Source: Actinomycetota bacterium (GTDB lineage: Bacteria > Actinomycetota > Thermoleophilia > Gaiellales > Gaiellaceae). From it: DNA of 62,371 nucleotides. The stretch is taken from NCBI GenBank assembly GCA_003134505.1, contig PLBK01000015.1, positions 8,540-70,910 of the forward strand. The letters run 5' to 3'. The notes beneath the pieces are model-generated. The model was not told where the DNA came from. It saw only the letters and a list, made by a program, of their open reading frames with translations, and ran no database searches. The position numbers and the translations under genes were made by a program. Positions 8,421 to 16,406 of the stretch are shown here, one piece after another. Positions within the stretch are counted from its first letter, which is position 1. Each line of letters begins with the position of its first letter.

Positions 8421-9532
8421 CCCTGCTCGCCGCCAACGGCCAGGCGCTCTGGTACCTGACGCGCGGGTCGGGCACGGTCGCGCTCCTGCTCCTGACCGCC
8501 TCCGTCCTGCTCGGCGTGATGAACGCGACCCGCTGGCGGACGGCCCACTGGCCGCGCTTCCTGACCTACGGGCTGCACCGCAACGTGACGCTGCTCGCCA
8601 TCGCGTTCACCGCCGTCCACGTCGTCACGACAATCACCGACGCCTTCGCGCCGATCGGGTGGATCGACGCCTTCGTCCCCTTCCTCACCCCCTACCGGCC
8701 GTTCTGGCTCGGGATGGGCACGCTCGCGTTCGACCTTCTCCTCGCCCTGACGATCACGAGCTTCCTGCGCCGCCACATCGGCGTCCGCGCCTGGCGGCTC
8801 GTGCACTGGCTCGCCTATGCGTCCTGGCCGGTCGCGCTCCTGCACTCGCTCGGCACCGGCAGCGACGCGCGAACCGGCTGGCTGGCGGCGCTCGGCGTGC
8901 TCTCCGGCCTGCTTGTGTTCGCGGCGGTGCTCTGGCGCGTCTGGGATGCGCGCGACGCGCTGCCGCTCGTCCGCGCCGGGGCGACGGTCGGCGGCGTCGC
9001 GGTCCTCATCGGCCTGCTCGTCTGGGCTCGCGGCGGGCCGCTCGAGAAGGGCTGGGCCGCCAAAGCAGGGACGCCTTCGAGCCTGCTCGGCCACCGCGGC
9101 ACGGCAGCGACCGTCGCCGCCGCCCGAACCACCTCGACCACGGCTGACGTGCAGACAGCTCCCTCGCTCCCCTCGGGGCGCTTCGACGCCACGCTCCGGG
9201 GCACCCTCCGGGAGGTGCCCGCCGCGAACGGCCTCGTCACGATCTTGATCGACGCGCGCGCCACGGGTCGCTTCCAGGGCCGCCTGCACCTGGCGCTCCG
9301 CGGCCAGGCGATCGACGGAGGCGGGGTCCAGATGATCGACAGCGTCGTCGGGCTGCTGCCGACCGGAGCCCACTCCTGGGCCTCCGGCCGCGTGATCGGG
9401 CTCCAGGGCAGCCAGGTGCTCACCTCGATCCAGACCGCGGGCGGCGGCTCGACGCAGGTCCGGCTCGACCTGACGATCCCCGCAGGCTCGAACACCGTCA
9501 CCGGCTCGCTCCACGGCGGGGTGAGCGGATGA
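8417..9532 (+). CDS. Ferric reductase-like bis-haem membrane protein with C-terminal extracellular domain
   Basis: The 371-residue protein starts with about six hydrophobic segments (residues 1-210). Two histidine pairs have the spacing of a bis-haem ferric-reductase core: His54/His68 (GLHRNVTLLAIAFTAVH) and His130/His143 (LVHWLAYASWPVALLH). It should carry electrons across the plasma membrane. No cytoplasmic FAD/NAD domain is fused to it, so the NuoF-like and ferredoxin proteins encoded next probably donate electrons. After a Thr/Ala linker, residues about 250-371 form a beta-rich domain I do not recognise (FDATLRGTLREV ... TVTGSLHGG). The ATG at 8417 overlaps the apbE stop. Confidence 0.8.
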   Translation: MTLLAANGQALWYLTRGSGTVALLLLTASVLLGVMNATRWRTAHWPRFLTYGLHRNVTLLAIAFTAVHVVTTITDAFAPIGWIDAFVPFLTPYRPFWLGMGTLAFDLLLALTITSFLRRHIGVRAWRLVHWLAYASWPVALLHSLGTGSDARTGWLAALGVLSGLLVFAAVLWRVWDARDALPLVRAGATVGGVAVLIGLLVWARGGPLEKGWAAKAGTPSSLLGHRGTAATVAAARTTSTTADVQTAPSLPSGRFDATLRGTLREVPAANGLVTILIDARATGRFQGRLHLALRGQAIDGGGVQMIDSVVGLLPTGAHSWASGRVIGLQGSQVLTSIQTAGGGSTQVRLDLTIPAGSNTVTGSLHGGVSG

Positions 9533-10839
9533 GCGCCACGGCCGTGGCCCCCCGCCGGCGATCCGTCCCCGACCCGCACGAGCTTCCGCGACTGCTCGCA
9601 GGCGCAGGCGTCGGGCAGGGGCCGGTGCCGCTCGAGGAGCACGTCGAGCGCCACGGCGTCCTGCCGAAGGAGATCAGCCGGCGCGAAGCCGCCCGCCTGA
9701 TCGACCTCGTCGAGGCATCCGGCCTGCGCGGACGCGGTGGCGCCGGCTTCCCGACAGGTCGCAAGCTGCGCGCCGTCGCCGAGCGCGGCCACCGTGCCGT
9801 CGTCGTCGCCAACGGAAGCGAAGGCGAGCCCGCGAGCGCCAAGGACAAGGTGCTCCTCCGCCGTGTCCCCCACCTCGTCCTGGACGGGGCGGCGCTCGCT
9901 TCCGCGACCGTCGGAGCCGCGGAGGCCTTCATCGTCGTCGGCGAGGGGGCCGAGCGCGAGCGCCTCGCGATCGAGGACGCCGTCGCCGAGCGGGAGCGCC
10001 GGCGGCTCGACGGCGTCGCCTTCCGGGTCGTCACGGTTCCCGACCGGTTCGTCGCGGGCGAGGAGACGGCGCTCGTCAACTTCCTGAACGGCGGCCCGGC
10101 GAAGCCGACCTTCACGCCCCCGCGTCCATTCGAGCGCGGCGTCGGCGGCCTGCCGACGCTCGTGCAGAACGTCGAGACGCTCGCGCACCTCGCGCTGGTC
10201 GCCCGGTACGGGCCCGCCTGGTTCCGCGGGCTTGGCACCGAAGATCAGCCGGGCACCGCACTCGTCACCCTGGACGGAGCCGTCGGACGGCCGGGCGTCT
10301 ACGAGATCCCGGTCGGCCTGCCGCTCCGGGATCTCGTCGAGCGCGCGGGTGGCGTCTCCGCGCCGATCTCCGCGTTCCTCGTCGGAGGGTATTTCGGCGC
10401 CTGGATCGGAGTTCAGAACGCGGTCGATCTCACGCTCAGCAACACCGGGCTCGCTGCCGCGGGCGCATCACTCGGCGCCGGCACGATCATCGCGCTCCCG
10501 ACCGGAACGTGCGGCGTGGTCGAGACGGCGCGGGTCGCGCGCTATCTCGCCGGCGAGAGCGCCCGGCAGTGCGGCCCCTGCCTGCACGGGCTGGACGCGA
10601 TCGCGACCGCGGTCGAGCACCTGGCCGCGCGCAAAAAGCAACGCCGCGGCGGCAGCGAGGATCTGCCCCGCTGGACGGCTCAGGTCAAGGGACGCGGCGC
10701 CTGCCGCCATCCTGACGGCGCCGCCCGGCTCGTCGAGAGCGCCCTCACGGTCTTCGCGGACGAGCTCGCGCGTCACGCGCGCGGCACCTGTACCGGCGAC
10801 GGTCGGCCGTTGCTCAGGCTCCCGGAGGCCCGCAGGTGA
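9529..10839 (+). CDS. NuoF-like NADH dehydrogenase subunit (SLBB/51-kDa family)
   Basis: The family binds NADH and FMN and passes electrons to a 4Fe-4S cluster, as in complex I subunit F. This 436-residue protein has the glycine-rich GRGGAGFPTGRK motif (NADH/FMN site, about residues 67-79), the NGSEGEPAS element, an SLBB-like segment (LVTLDGAVGRPGVYEIP), and a C-terminal cluster region with QCGPC and a later GACRHP. One of the four canonical cluster cysteines is absent: the usual SCGxCxPC is SARQCGPC here. Its place between a bis-haem membrane protein and a ferredoxin suggests it loads electrons from NAD(P)H onto that chain rather than onto complex I. It overlaps both neighbours by 4 bases. 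Confidence 0.87.
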   Translation: MSATAVAPRRRSVPDPHELPRLLAGAGVGQGPVPLEEHVERHGVLPKEISRREAARLIDLVEASGLRGRGGAGFPTGRKLRAVAERGHRAVVVANGSEGEPASAKDKVLLRRVPHLVLDGAALASATVGAAEAFIVVGEGAERERLAIEDAVAERERRRLDGVAFRVVTVPDRFVAGEETALVNFLNGGPAKPTFTPPRPFERGVGGLPTLVQNVETLAHLALVARYGPAWFRGLGTEDQPGTALVTLDGAVGRPGVYEIPVGLPLRDLVERAGGVSAPISAFLVGGYFGAWIGVQNAVDLTLSNTGLAAAGASLGAGTIIALPTGTCGVVETARVARYLAGESARQCGPCLHGLDAIATAVEHLAARKKQRRGGSEDLPRWTAQVKGRGACRHPDGAARLVESALTVFADELARHARGTCTGDGRPLLRLPEARR

Positions 10840-11063
10840 GCTCCCTGCTGCGCGTCAACCCGATCACCTGCGAGGCTCACGGGCTCTGCGCCGAGCTGTT
10901 CCCCGAGCGGATCTCGCTCGACGACTGGGGCTACCCGATCGTCGATCCCGAGCCGGTCACGCCCGAGCTGGAGGAGCACGCGCGACGCGCCGTCGAAGCG
11001 TGCCCAACGCTCGCGCTCGCGCTGCTCCGCGCAGGCGACCGCTCCCCGTCCGGCAAGACCTGA
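10836..11063 (+). CDS. Small ferredoxin (3Fe-4S type)
   Basis: This 75-residue protein has three cysteines placed as in single-cluster actinobacterial ferredoxins: TCEAHGLC (Cys12 and Cys18) and EACP (Cys56). The lack of a fourth cysteine in the first motif suggests a 3Fe-4S cluster. It is a cytoplasmic electron carrier, presumably the partner of the NuoF-like protein whose stop overlaps its GTG start. It closes the electron-transfer operon; 110 non-coding bases follow. Confidence 0.85.
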   Translation: MSSLLRVNPITCEAHGLCAELFPERISLDDWGYPIVDPEPVTPELEEHARRAVEACPTLALALLRAGDRSPSGKT

Positions 11064-11173
11064 CGGCTGCATCGACCTGTTCTGAGAGACGTCTTAGGTT
11101 CCCGAGCTACGGTTGGCCGTCGTGCTGGGTGATGACCGGCTCGAGCCCACGACGAAGAAGGAGAGGTGAGCAG

Positions 11174-11623
11174 ATGACTGGAAAGGCCAGCTTCACGCCG
11201 GAGGAATGGCAGCTCGTCCTGGAGGGACCGCCGAGCGCCGGCATCATCGTCGTGACCGCGCAGCGCGGCGGAAGCTTCCGCGAGTCGATCGCGATGGCGA
11301 AGGCATACGTCGAGGCCCGGCAGCACCACGGCCAGAGCGAGCTCCTGGACGAGATCGTCGCAGCGAAGCCCGAGCGCGACCACACCCGCTACCACTCGGC
11401 TGAGGAGCTCAAGCAGGCGGGGCTCCAGCATCTCCGCGACGCGGTCGGCGTGCTCGCGCAGAAGGCGACGCCGGAGGAGGTCGAGGACTACAGGCGCTTC
11501 GTGCTCACGCTCGCCGACAAGGTCGCGAGCGCGCACCGAGAGGGCGGCCAGGCGGTGAGCGAGGCGGAGCAGGCGGCGATCAAGGAGGTCGCCGACGCGC
11601 TCGGCACCGCGGCTCCCGCCTGA
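11174..11623 (+). CDS. Conserved hypothetical, mostly helical protein
   Basis: I do not recognise a named family. The 149-residue protein is rich in Ala, Glu and Lys, has no membrane segment or signal peptide and looks all-helical, with FTPEEWQLVLEGP near the N-terminus and PEEVEDYRRFVLTLADKVA in the last third. The ATG at 11174 follows a GGAGAGGTG ribosome-binding stretch. The 110 bases upstream hold no other gene, so it probably has its own promoter. It converges on the SecD-like lipoprotein gene with a 21-base gap. Confidence 0.7.
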   Translation: MTGKASFTPEEWQLVLEGPPSAGIIVVTAQRGGSFRESIAMAKAYVEARQHHGQSELLDEIVAAKPERDHTRYHSAEELKQAGLQHLRDAVGVLAQKATPEEVEDYRRFVLTLADKVASAHREGGQAVSEAEQAAIKEVADALGTAAPA

Positions 11624-11644
11624 AGCGGGTCGGCGGCCGCAGCG

Positions 11645-12685
11645 TCATCCGATCGGTCGTTGCTCCACCTGCTTGAACGGCACCGGCAAGGCGCCGTATC
11701 TGAGCAGGAGCGCGAGGCCCTGGGCCTGCGTGAGCGTCACCCCGACGATCTCGCCGCCGCCGGTGATGCCGTTCGAGAGCGTCGCGTCGGTGTAGTCGAT
11801 CTGCGGGAACGAGCTGATGACGTCGTCGACGACGATCGCGAAGTGCTGCGGTGCCCGCCGCAGCCGGCCACGCAGGTAGAGCGTTCGCGTCAGCGCCTGG
11901 AACCTGTGATCGCCGTCGCTCGTGAATGACAGGCGCACGATGGGACTCCCGACCATGTCGAAGTCCTGCTTGACGCCGGCGGCGTTCAGGTCCTTCCCGG
12001 TCAGCTCGGGCGTGTGCTCGAAGAGATAGAAGTTGACGACGGTGGGATCGCCGTCACCGGGGCAGACGACGGTGTGCGATGCCGGGCCGCCGCAGCGCAG
12101 GATCACCATGCCCCGGGGGACGGCGAGAGCGAGCTGTCCGGGGGCGACCTCCGGCCGTCGCGTCACCGGCCCCAGGACGAGCTTGTGCGTCTTCGTGAAC
12201 AGCGCGTACCCGCTCGGCGTCCCGTTCTTCGCCTGCTCCTGGACCGGTGCCAGCAGCTTGAAGAGGCTCGTGTGTGAAACCGGGTTGCCCTGCGCGTCGA
12301 TCGACGGAGCCCGCAGGTCGCTCTCGAGGTCGTAGAGCTCGAGCCGGCCGGTCTGGATGATGGTCGGCGGCGCCGTCGGCATGGCGTGGACGCCTCGAAG
12401 CCGCAGAACGATTCGGTCGGGCGGCTGCTTGCGAATGTCGGGCTTCGTGACACCGAGGGCTTTGACGCGGTCCCGCAGGATCGCGACCGCCGAGTCGAGG
12501 CCTTCCGGTGTGACCCGCCCTCCCCCGGTGGGAGCAGCCTGAAGCACGATCTCGAGACCCGACCCGCCGCTCGTCTCCTGCCGAGCGGCTCCACTCCCGC
12601 AGCCGACGAGGACGAGCAGGGCGGAAAGGCAGACGACCGCCGAAACGAGGAGGACAGAACGTCGACTGCTGCGCAGCTTCGACAT
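11645..12685 (-). CDS. SecD-like lipoprotein (soluble SecD head without transmembrane channel)
   Basis: The 346-residue protein starts with a lipoprotein signal peptide ending in the lipobox LVGC (about residues 26-29), so it should be anchored to the outer face of the membrane. The rest matches the periplasmic part of the Sec translocon subunit SecD: GLEIVLQAAP, then LDSAVAILRDRVKALGVTKP and DRIVLRLRGV (P1 base), and later IVVDDVISSFPQI with LTQAQGLALLLRYGALPVP, which in SecD lies just before TM2. It stops there, so the five channel helices of SecD are missing. It could chaperone exported proteins or be a diverged SecD paralogue. No SecF or full SecD gene lies nearby. Confidence 0.75.
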   Translation of the reverse strand: MSKLRSSRRSVLLVSAVVCLSALLVLVGCGSGAARQETSGGSGLEIVLQAAPTGGGRVTPEGLDSAVAILRDRVKALGVTKPDIRKQPPDRIVLRLRGVHAMPTAPPTIIQTGRLELYDLESDLRAPSIDAQGNPVSHTSLFKLLAPVQEQAKNGTPSGYALFTKTHKLVLGPVTRRPEVAPGQLALAVPRGMVILRCGGPASHTVVCPGDGDPTVVNFYLFEHTPELTGKDLNAAGVKQDFDMVGSPIVRLSFTSDGDHRFQALTRTLYLRGRLRRAPQHFAIVVDDVISSFPQIDYTDATLSNGITGGGEIVGVTLTQAQGLALLLRYGALPVPFKQVEQRPIG

Positions 12686-12779
12686 GGCTTGGCGAAGCGC
12701 ACCCTACAAGGAGCAATGGCAAAGGTCGATCTGATCTGGGTTGACTCACCTCGCACCAGGCGGAAGAATCGCCGTGCCG

Positions 12780-13013
12780 TCGCTTATGCAACGCATCCTG
12801 GCCGGGCAAGTACGGAAACAGATGGCCGAGCTGGCGGCGTGCCGCCCGCAGGAACCGTCGATCGCTGGGGATCCCCATCAGCACCTGCGCCACGCACAGG
12901 GTCACGATCTCCGCGTCGCTGAGCCGGCGGCGGCCGTTACCGGGCCGCTGCGGCAACAGGCCGTCAGCCGTCCAATAGACACTGATACAGAGCAGGTCGA
13001 GGTCGGCGTCCAT
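12780..13013 (-). pseudogene. IS982-type transposase remnant (N-terminal fragment)
   Basis: The first ~78 residues from an ATG at 13013 resemble the N-terminus of IS982-family transposases: DADLDLLCISVYW, RRRLSDAEIVTLCVAQVLMG, RRQLGHLFPYLPGQDALHKR. The similarity ends near 12780, after HKRR, and the DDE catalytic region is absent; the frame runs on antisense-like into the SecD gene. I do not see clear terminal inverted repeats. It is a degenerate insertion-sequence relic, the only mobile-element trace in the window. Confidence 0.7.
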
Positions 13014-13220
13014 CGTTGGCTCCTATCCGACGGTGACAGGACACCGCCGACTTCGACCTGCACCATCCGGTCCCTCGCCACAGCCAAAGCCGTGGCATCA
13101 ACCATCTAGCTAGCGCGGTACGCTTCCGAGCCTTGGTTCCGTGCATGCTCGTCATGGGCGAGGTCTAGAGGATGATTCTCAAAGCGCGCAACGAGTACGC
13201 GTAACGACTGGGGGGATCCG

Positions 13221-13889
13221 ATGACCAGACAGGTGAGGGCGTTGGCGGCGGCGGCACTCGCTGCCGCGATCGTGGCGACGGGCACCGCGCTCGCGGGTGG
13301 TGGCAAGGAGCAGATCAAGTTCACCGCAGCCGACCAGGCGGCAGCTCGCGCGGCGGTGATCCGCAGGTCGGATCTCGGCTCGGCGAGCGGCTGGACGGGT
13401 GGGGCGAAGAAGCCGGATCTGTCGGCAGGGCCGACGTGCGCGAACTATCACCCGAAGCGGTCAGATCTCGTACTGACCGGCGCCGCGGAAACCGACTTCC
13501 GAAACGGCCAGCTCGAGTTCGACAGCGAGACACAGGTGCTCCGCACCGCCAAGATGGTGCAACTCGACTGGCAGCGCGAGGTGCAGGCCCCGGGTGCGGC
13601 TGCGTGCCTGCGGAGCTACCTCACCAAGAGTCTCGGCTCGACGGAGAAGGTAGCTTCCTTCGCGAAGCTCTCGATCCCTCAGGTCGCAACGTACACCGCC
13701 GGCTTCCGGATCGGCCTGGAGATTCGCGCAAACGGCAAGACCGGGAGCTACGTCTTCGAAGCCCTGCTCGTCGGCAAGGGGCGGACCGAGATCACCCTCA
13801 GCTCGTTCACGCCCGCGGCGGCGCAGACGAGCGTGGCTGCCGCGACGCTCCGCCTGGCGAGGGTCCTGGTCGGTCGGGCGCAGGCGTAG
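13221..13889 (+). CDS. Secreted protein of unknown function
   Basis: The 222-residue protein has a signal peptide (MTRQVRALAAAALAAAIVATGTALA) and an otherwise soluble sequence with two cysteines (GPTCANY and AACLRSY) that could form a disulfide outside the cell. The layout (substrate-like loop, LRSYL, a repeated beta-strand pattern ending in a helix with AAATLRLARVLV) resembles small exported sensor-like proteins of actinobacteria, but I cannot name a family. The start at 13221 follows a GGGGGGATCC stretch. It lies alone between the transposase remnant and a tRNA gene. Confidence 0.7.
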   Translation: MTRQVRALAAAALAAAIVATGTALAGGGKEQIKFTAADQAAARAAVIRRSDLGSASGWTGGAKKPDLSAGPTCANYHPKRSDLVLTGAAETDFRNGQLEFDSETQVLRTAKMVQLDWQREVQAPGAAACLRSYLTKSLGSTEKVASFAKLSIPQVATYTAGFRIGLEIRANGKTGSYVFEALLVGKGRTEITLSSFTPAAAQTSVAAATLRLARVLVGRAQA

Positions 13890-13920
13890 ACGTGACCCGG
13901 CCGCGGATGACCAAACGAGC

Positions 13921-13935
13921 GGCCGCTAAGCGGCC
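13921..13935 (-). terminator. Hairpin after tRNA-Lys
   Basis: GGCCGC-TAA-GCGGCC is a perfect 6-bp stem beginning 9 bases beyond the tRNA 3' end on the minus strand. It also follows the secreted-protein gene on the plus strand, so it could stop transcription from both sides. Confidence 0.5.
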
Positions 13936-13944
13936 TGCTTCGAG

Positions 13945-14017
13945 TGGGCCGTGAAGGATTCGAACCTTCGACCTTGGGATTAAGAGTCCCCTGCTCTACC
14001 AACTGAGCTAACGGCCC
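13945..14017 (-). tRNA. tRNA-Lys (anticodon CUU)
   Basis: The 73-base cloverleaf has a perfect 7-bp acceptor stem (GGGCCGT with ACGGCCC), a D arm with AGCTCAGTTGGTAGAGC, an anticodon loop CT-CTT-AA giving CUU, and a T arm with GGTTCGAATCC. The discriminator base is A, and CCA is not encoded. It reads the AAG lysine codon. Confidence 0.95.
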
Positions 14018-14100
14018 GCGGGCTGACCAGTCTAGCCGGGGCGGCTCGGCCGCTTCCGGGCAGGGAGCGATCGACCTCATGGCTCTCTAGGCTGGGACGG

Positions 14101-15153
14101 GTGAACGTCCTCTCGGTTGTCGGGAACCGCCCGCAGTTCATCAAGTCGGCGCCGCTGTCGGTGGCCTTGCGCGCGGCGGGGATCGAGGAGGTCGTCCTCC
14201 ACACCGGCCAGCACTACGACCGCGAGCTGTCGCAGGTGTTCTTCGACGAGCTCTCGCTCGGCGAGCCCGCCTACCGGCTCGAGGCCCGGACGCGCGACGT
14301 CGAGGCGATGGTGCCGGGCATCACGGCCGCGCTCGAGGAGACACGGCCCGACTGGACGCTCGTCTACGGCGACACGAACTCGACGCTCGCCGGCGCACGG
14401 GCGGCGACGGCCGCCGGTGTCCCGGTCGCGCACGTCGAGGCGGGGCTCCGCTCGGGCGACCTGTCGATGCCCGAGGAGCACAACCGGATCGAGGTCGACC
14501 GGATCGCGGCGCTGCTCCTCTGCCCGGACGAGCGAAGCGCCGCGACGCTCCGTGCCGAGGGCGTCCAGGGGAGGATCGAGGTCGTCGGCGACGTGATGGC
14601 GGACGCCTGCCTCGCGTTCGCGCCGCTCGCTCGCAAGCGCTCGACGATCCTCCAACGGCTCGACCTCGCGCCGGGCGGCTACGTGGTGGCGACGCTGCAC
14701 CGCGACGCGAACGTCGTCCAGCCCCGACTCGGCCGGCTGGTCGAAGGCCTGGGACGCATCGAGGAGCCGGTCGTCTTCCCGGCCCATCCGCGCACGGCCG
14801 CAGCGGTCAGGTCCGAGGGTCTGACCCTCGGACATGTCCTCCTGAGCCTCCCGCTCTCGTACCTCGACCTCGCCGCGCTCGCCTCGCAGGCGCGCGTGAT
14901 CGTCACCGACTCGGGCGGCCTCCAGAAGGAGGCGTACTGGTACGGCGTCCCGTGCGTGACGGCGAGGCCGTCGACGGAATGGCTGGACACGGTCGAGCTC
15001 GGCGCGAACGTGCTCGTCGACGACGACCCCGACCTGCTCGTCGAGGCCGTCCGCGAGGCCCGGATGCCCGACGATCTGCCCCAGCTCTACGGCGACGGGC
15101 ACGCTTCCGAGCGGGTGGCGGCTGCCCTACTCGCTAGCCTTGCCACGTCATGA
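14101..15153 (+). CDS. wecB: UDP-N-acetylglucosamine 2-epimerase family (WecB/WbpI type)
   Basis: The non-hydrolysing epimerase inverts C2 of UDP-GlcNAc, or of UDP-GlcNAc(3NAc)A in WbpI, supplying precursors for surface polysaccharide. The 350-residue protein has the family start NVLSVVGNRPQFIKSAPL, HTGQHYD (about residues 37-43), GDTNSTLAGA, HVEAGLRSGD and the C-terminal VTDSGGLQKEAYWYG nucleotide-binding loop. The start is GTG at 14101. It overlaps the following WbpA-type gene by 4 bases, and because WbpB and WbpD types follow, its substrate may be the diacetamido uronate sugar rather than UDP-GlcNAc. Confidence 0.9.
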   Translation: MNVLSVVGNRPQFIKSAPLSVALRAAGIEEVVLHTGQHYDRELSQVFFDELSLGEPAYRLEARTRDVEAMVPGITAALEETRPDWTLVYGDTNSTLAGARAATAAGVPVAHVEAGLRSGDLSMPEEHNRIEVDRIAALLLCPDERSAATLRAEGVQGRIEVVGDVMADACLAFAPLARKRSTILQRLDLAPGGYVVATLHRDANVVQPRLGRLVEGLGRIEEPVVFPAHPRTAAAVRSEGLTLGHVLLSLPLSYLDLAALASQARVIVTDSGGLQKEAYWYGVPCVTARPSTEWLDTVELGANVLVDDDPDLLVEAVREARMPDDLPQLYGDGHASERVAAALLASLATS

Positions 15154-16406
15154 CGCAGGTGGCAATCGTCGGTGCAGGCTATGTCGGGCTGCCGCTCGCG
15201 CAGGTCTTCGCCGACGCCGGTCACGAGGTCGTGCTCGTCGACGTCGAACAGCGAGTCGTCGACGGGATCAACAGCGGCGAGAGCCACATCGAGGACGTCC
15301 CTTCCGCCACGCTGGCGCCGCTCGTCGCGAGCGGCCTCGTCCGGGCGACGACCGACTACGACGAGCTGCGCGACGCCGACGCGATCCTGATCGCCCTGGC
15401 GACGCCGCTGACGAAGCAGCGCGAGCCCGACCTCTCGATCGTCACGCGCGCGGTTACCGGCATCGCCGGGCGGTTGCGCGCGGGCCACCTGGTCGTGCTC
15501 GAGTCCACGACCTACCCGGGCACGACGCGCGAGGTCGTGCTGCCGATTCTCGAGGAGGGATCGGGCCTGAAGGCAGGCCAGGACTTCCACCTCGCGTTCT
15601 CGCCCGAGCGTGTCGACCCGGGCAACGAGACGTGGTCGACGAAGACCGTGCCGAAGATCGTCGGCGGGATCACGGACGAGTGCACGCGGCGGGCGGCCGA
15701 GCTGTACGGCGGCGTGGTGGACACGGTGCACACAGTCTCGTCGCCGGAGGCGGCCGAGCTGACCAAGCTGCTCGAGAACATCTTCCGCTCGGTCAACATC
15801 GCGCTCGTCAACGAGCTGGCGCAGCTCTGCGAGCGGATGGGGATCGACGTCTGGGAGGTCGTCGACGCGGCGGCGACGAAGCCGTTCGGGTTCATGAGCT
15901 TCAAGCCCGGCCCCGGCCTGGGCGGCCACTGCATCCCGGTCGACCCCTTCTACCTGACCTGGAAGGCCAGGGAATACGGCTTCTACACCGAGTTCATCGA
16001 GCTGGCCGGAAAGGTCAACGAGAACATGCCGTACCACTGCCGCTCGATGATCTCGCAGGCGTTGAACCACGGCGCTCAGCGTTCCCTGAAAGGCTCGAAG
16101 GTGCTCGTCCTCGGCGTCGCGTACAAGTCGGACATCTCGGACGTGCGCGAGTCGCCCGCGATCAAGGTCATGCAGCTCCTCGAGAACGCGGGCGCGGCGG
16201 TCTCCTACCACGATCCGTACGTGCCGTCGCTCGACGGGAAGGAGTCGGTGCCGCTCGAGCCGGCCGCCTACGACTGCGTCACGATCGTGACCGCCCACTC
16301 CTCGATCGACTACGAGCAGGTCCTGCGCGAGGCGAAGATCGTCGTCGACTTCCGCAACGCCACCGGCGACGCCGGCCGCGGGAACCCCAAGGTCTGGAAG
16401 CTGTGA
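15150..16406 (+). CDS. wbpA: UDP-N-acetyl-D-glucosamine 6-dehydrogenase (WbpA type)
   Basis: This NAD-dependent enzyme oxidises the C6 hydroxyl of UDP-GlcNAc twice to give UDP-GlcNAcA. The 418 residues include the Rossmann motif VAIVGAGYVGLPLAQVFAD at the N-terminus, the linking helix, and the catalytic cysteine in GGHCIPVDPFYLTWKARE (about residues 257-274), a WbpA-like rather than UDP-glucose dehydrogenase-like form. The C-terminal domain has VLGVAYKSDISDVRESPA. It overlaps neighbours on both sides by 4 bases, placing it second in a nucleotide-sugar operon. Confidence 0.9.
   Translation: MTQVAIVGAGYVGLPLAQVFADAGHEVVLVDVEQRVVDGINSGESHIEDVPSATLAPLVASGLVRATTDYDELRDADAILIALATPLTKQREPDLSIVTRAVTGIAGRLRAGHLVVLESTTYPGTTREVVLPILEEGSGLKAGQDFHLAFSPERVDPGNETWSTKTVPKIVGGITDECTRRAAELYGGVVDTVHTVSSPEAAELTKLLENIFRSVNIALVNELAQLCERMGIDVWEVVDAAATKPFGFMSFKPGPGLGGHCIPVDPFYLTWKAREYGFYTEFIELAGKVNENMPYHCRSMISQALNHGAQRSLKGSKVLVLGVAYKSDISDVRESPAIKVMQLLENAGAAVSYHDPYVPSLDGKESVPLEPAAYDCVTIVTAHSSIDYEQVLREAKIVVDFRNATGDAGRGNPKVWKL

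Noticed and set aside
9160-9532. An FMN-attachment motif in the domain after the ferric-reductase helices
   Set aside because: NTVTGSL was considered, but it lacks the aspartate and alanine-threonine pattern of known ApbE target sites.
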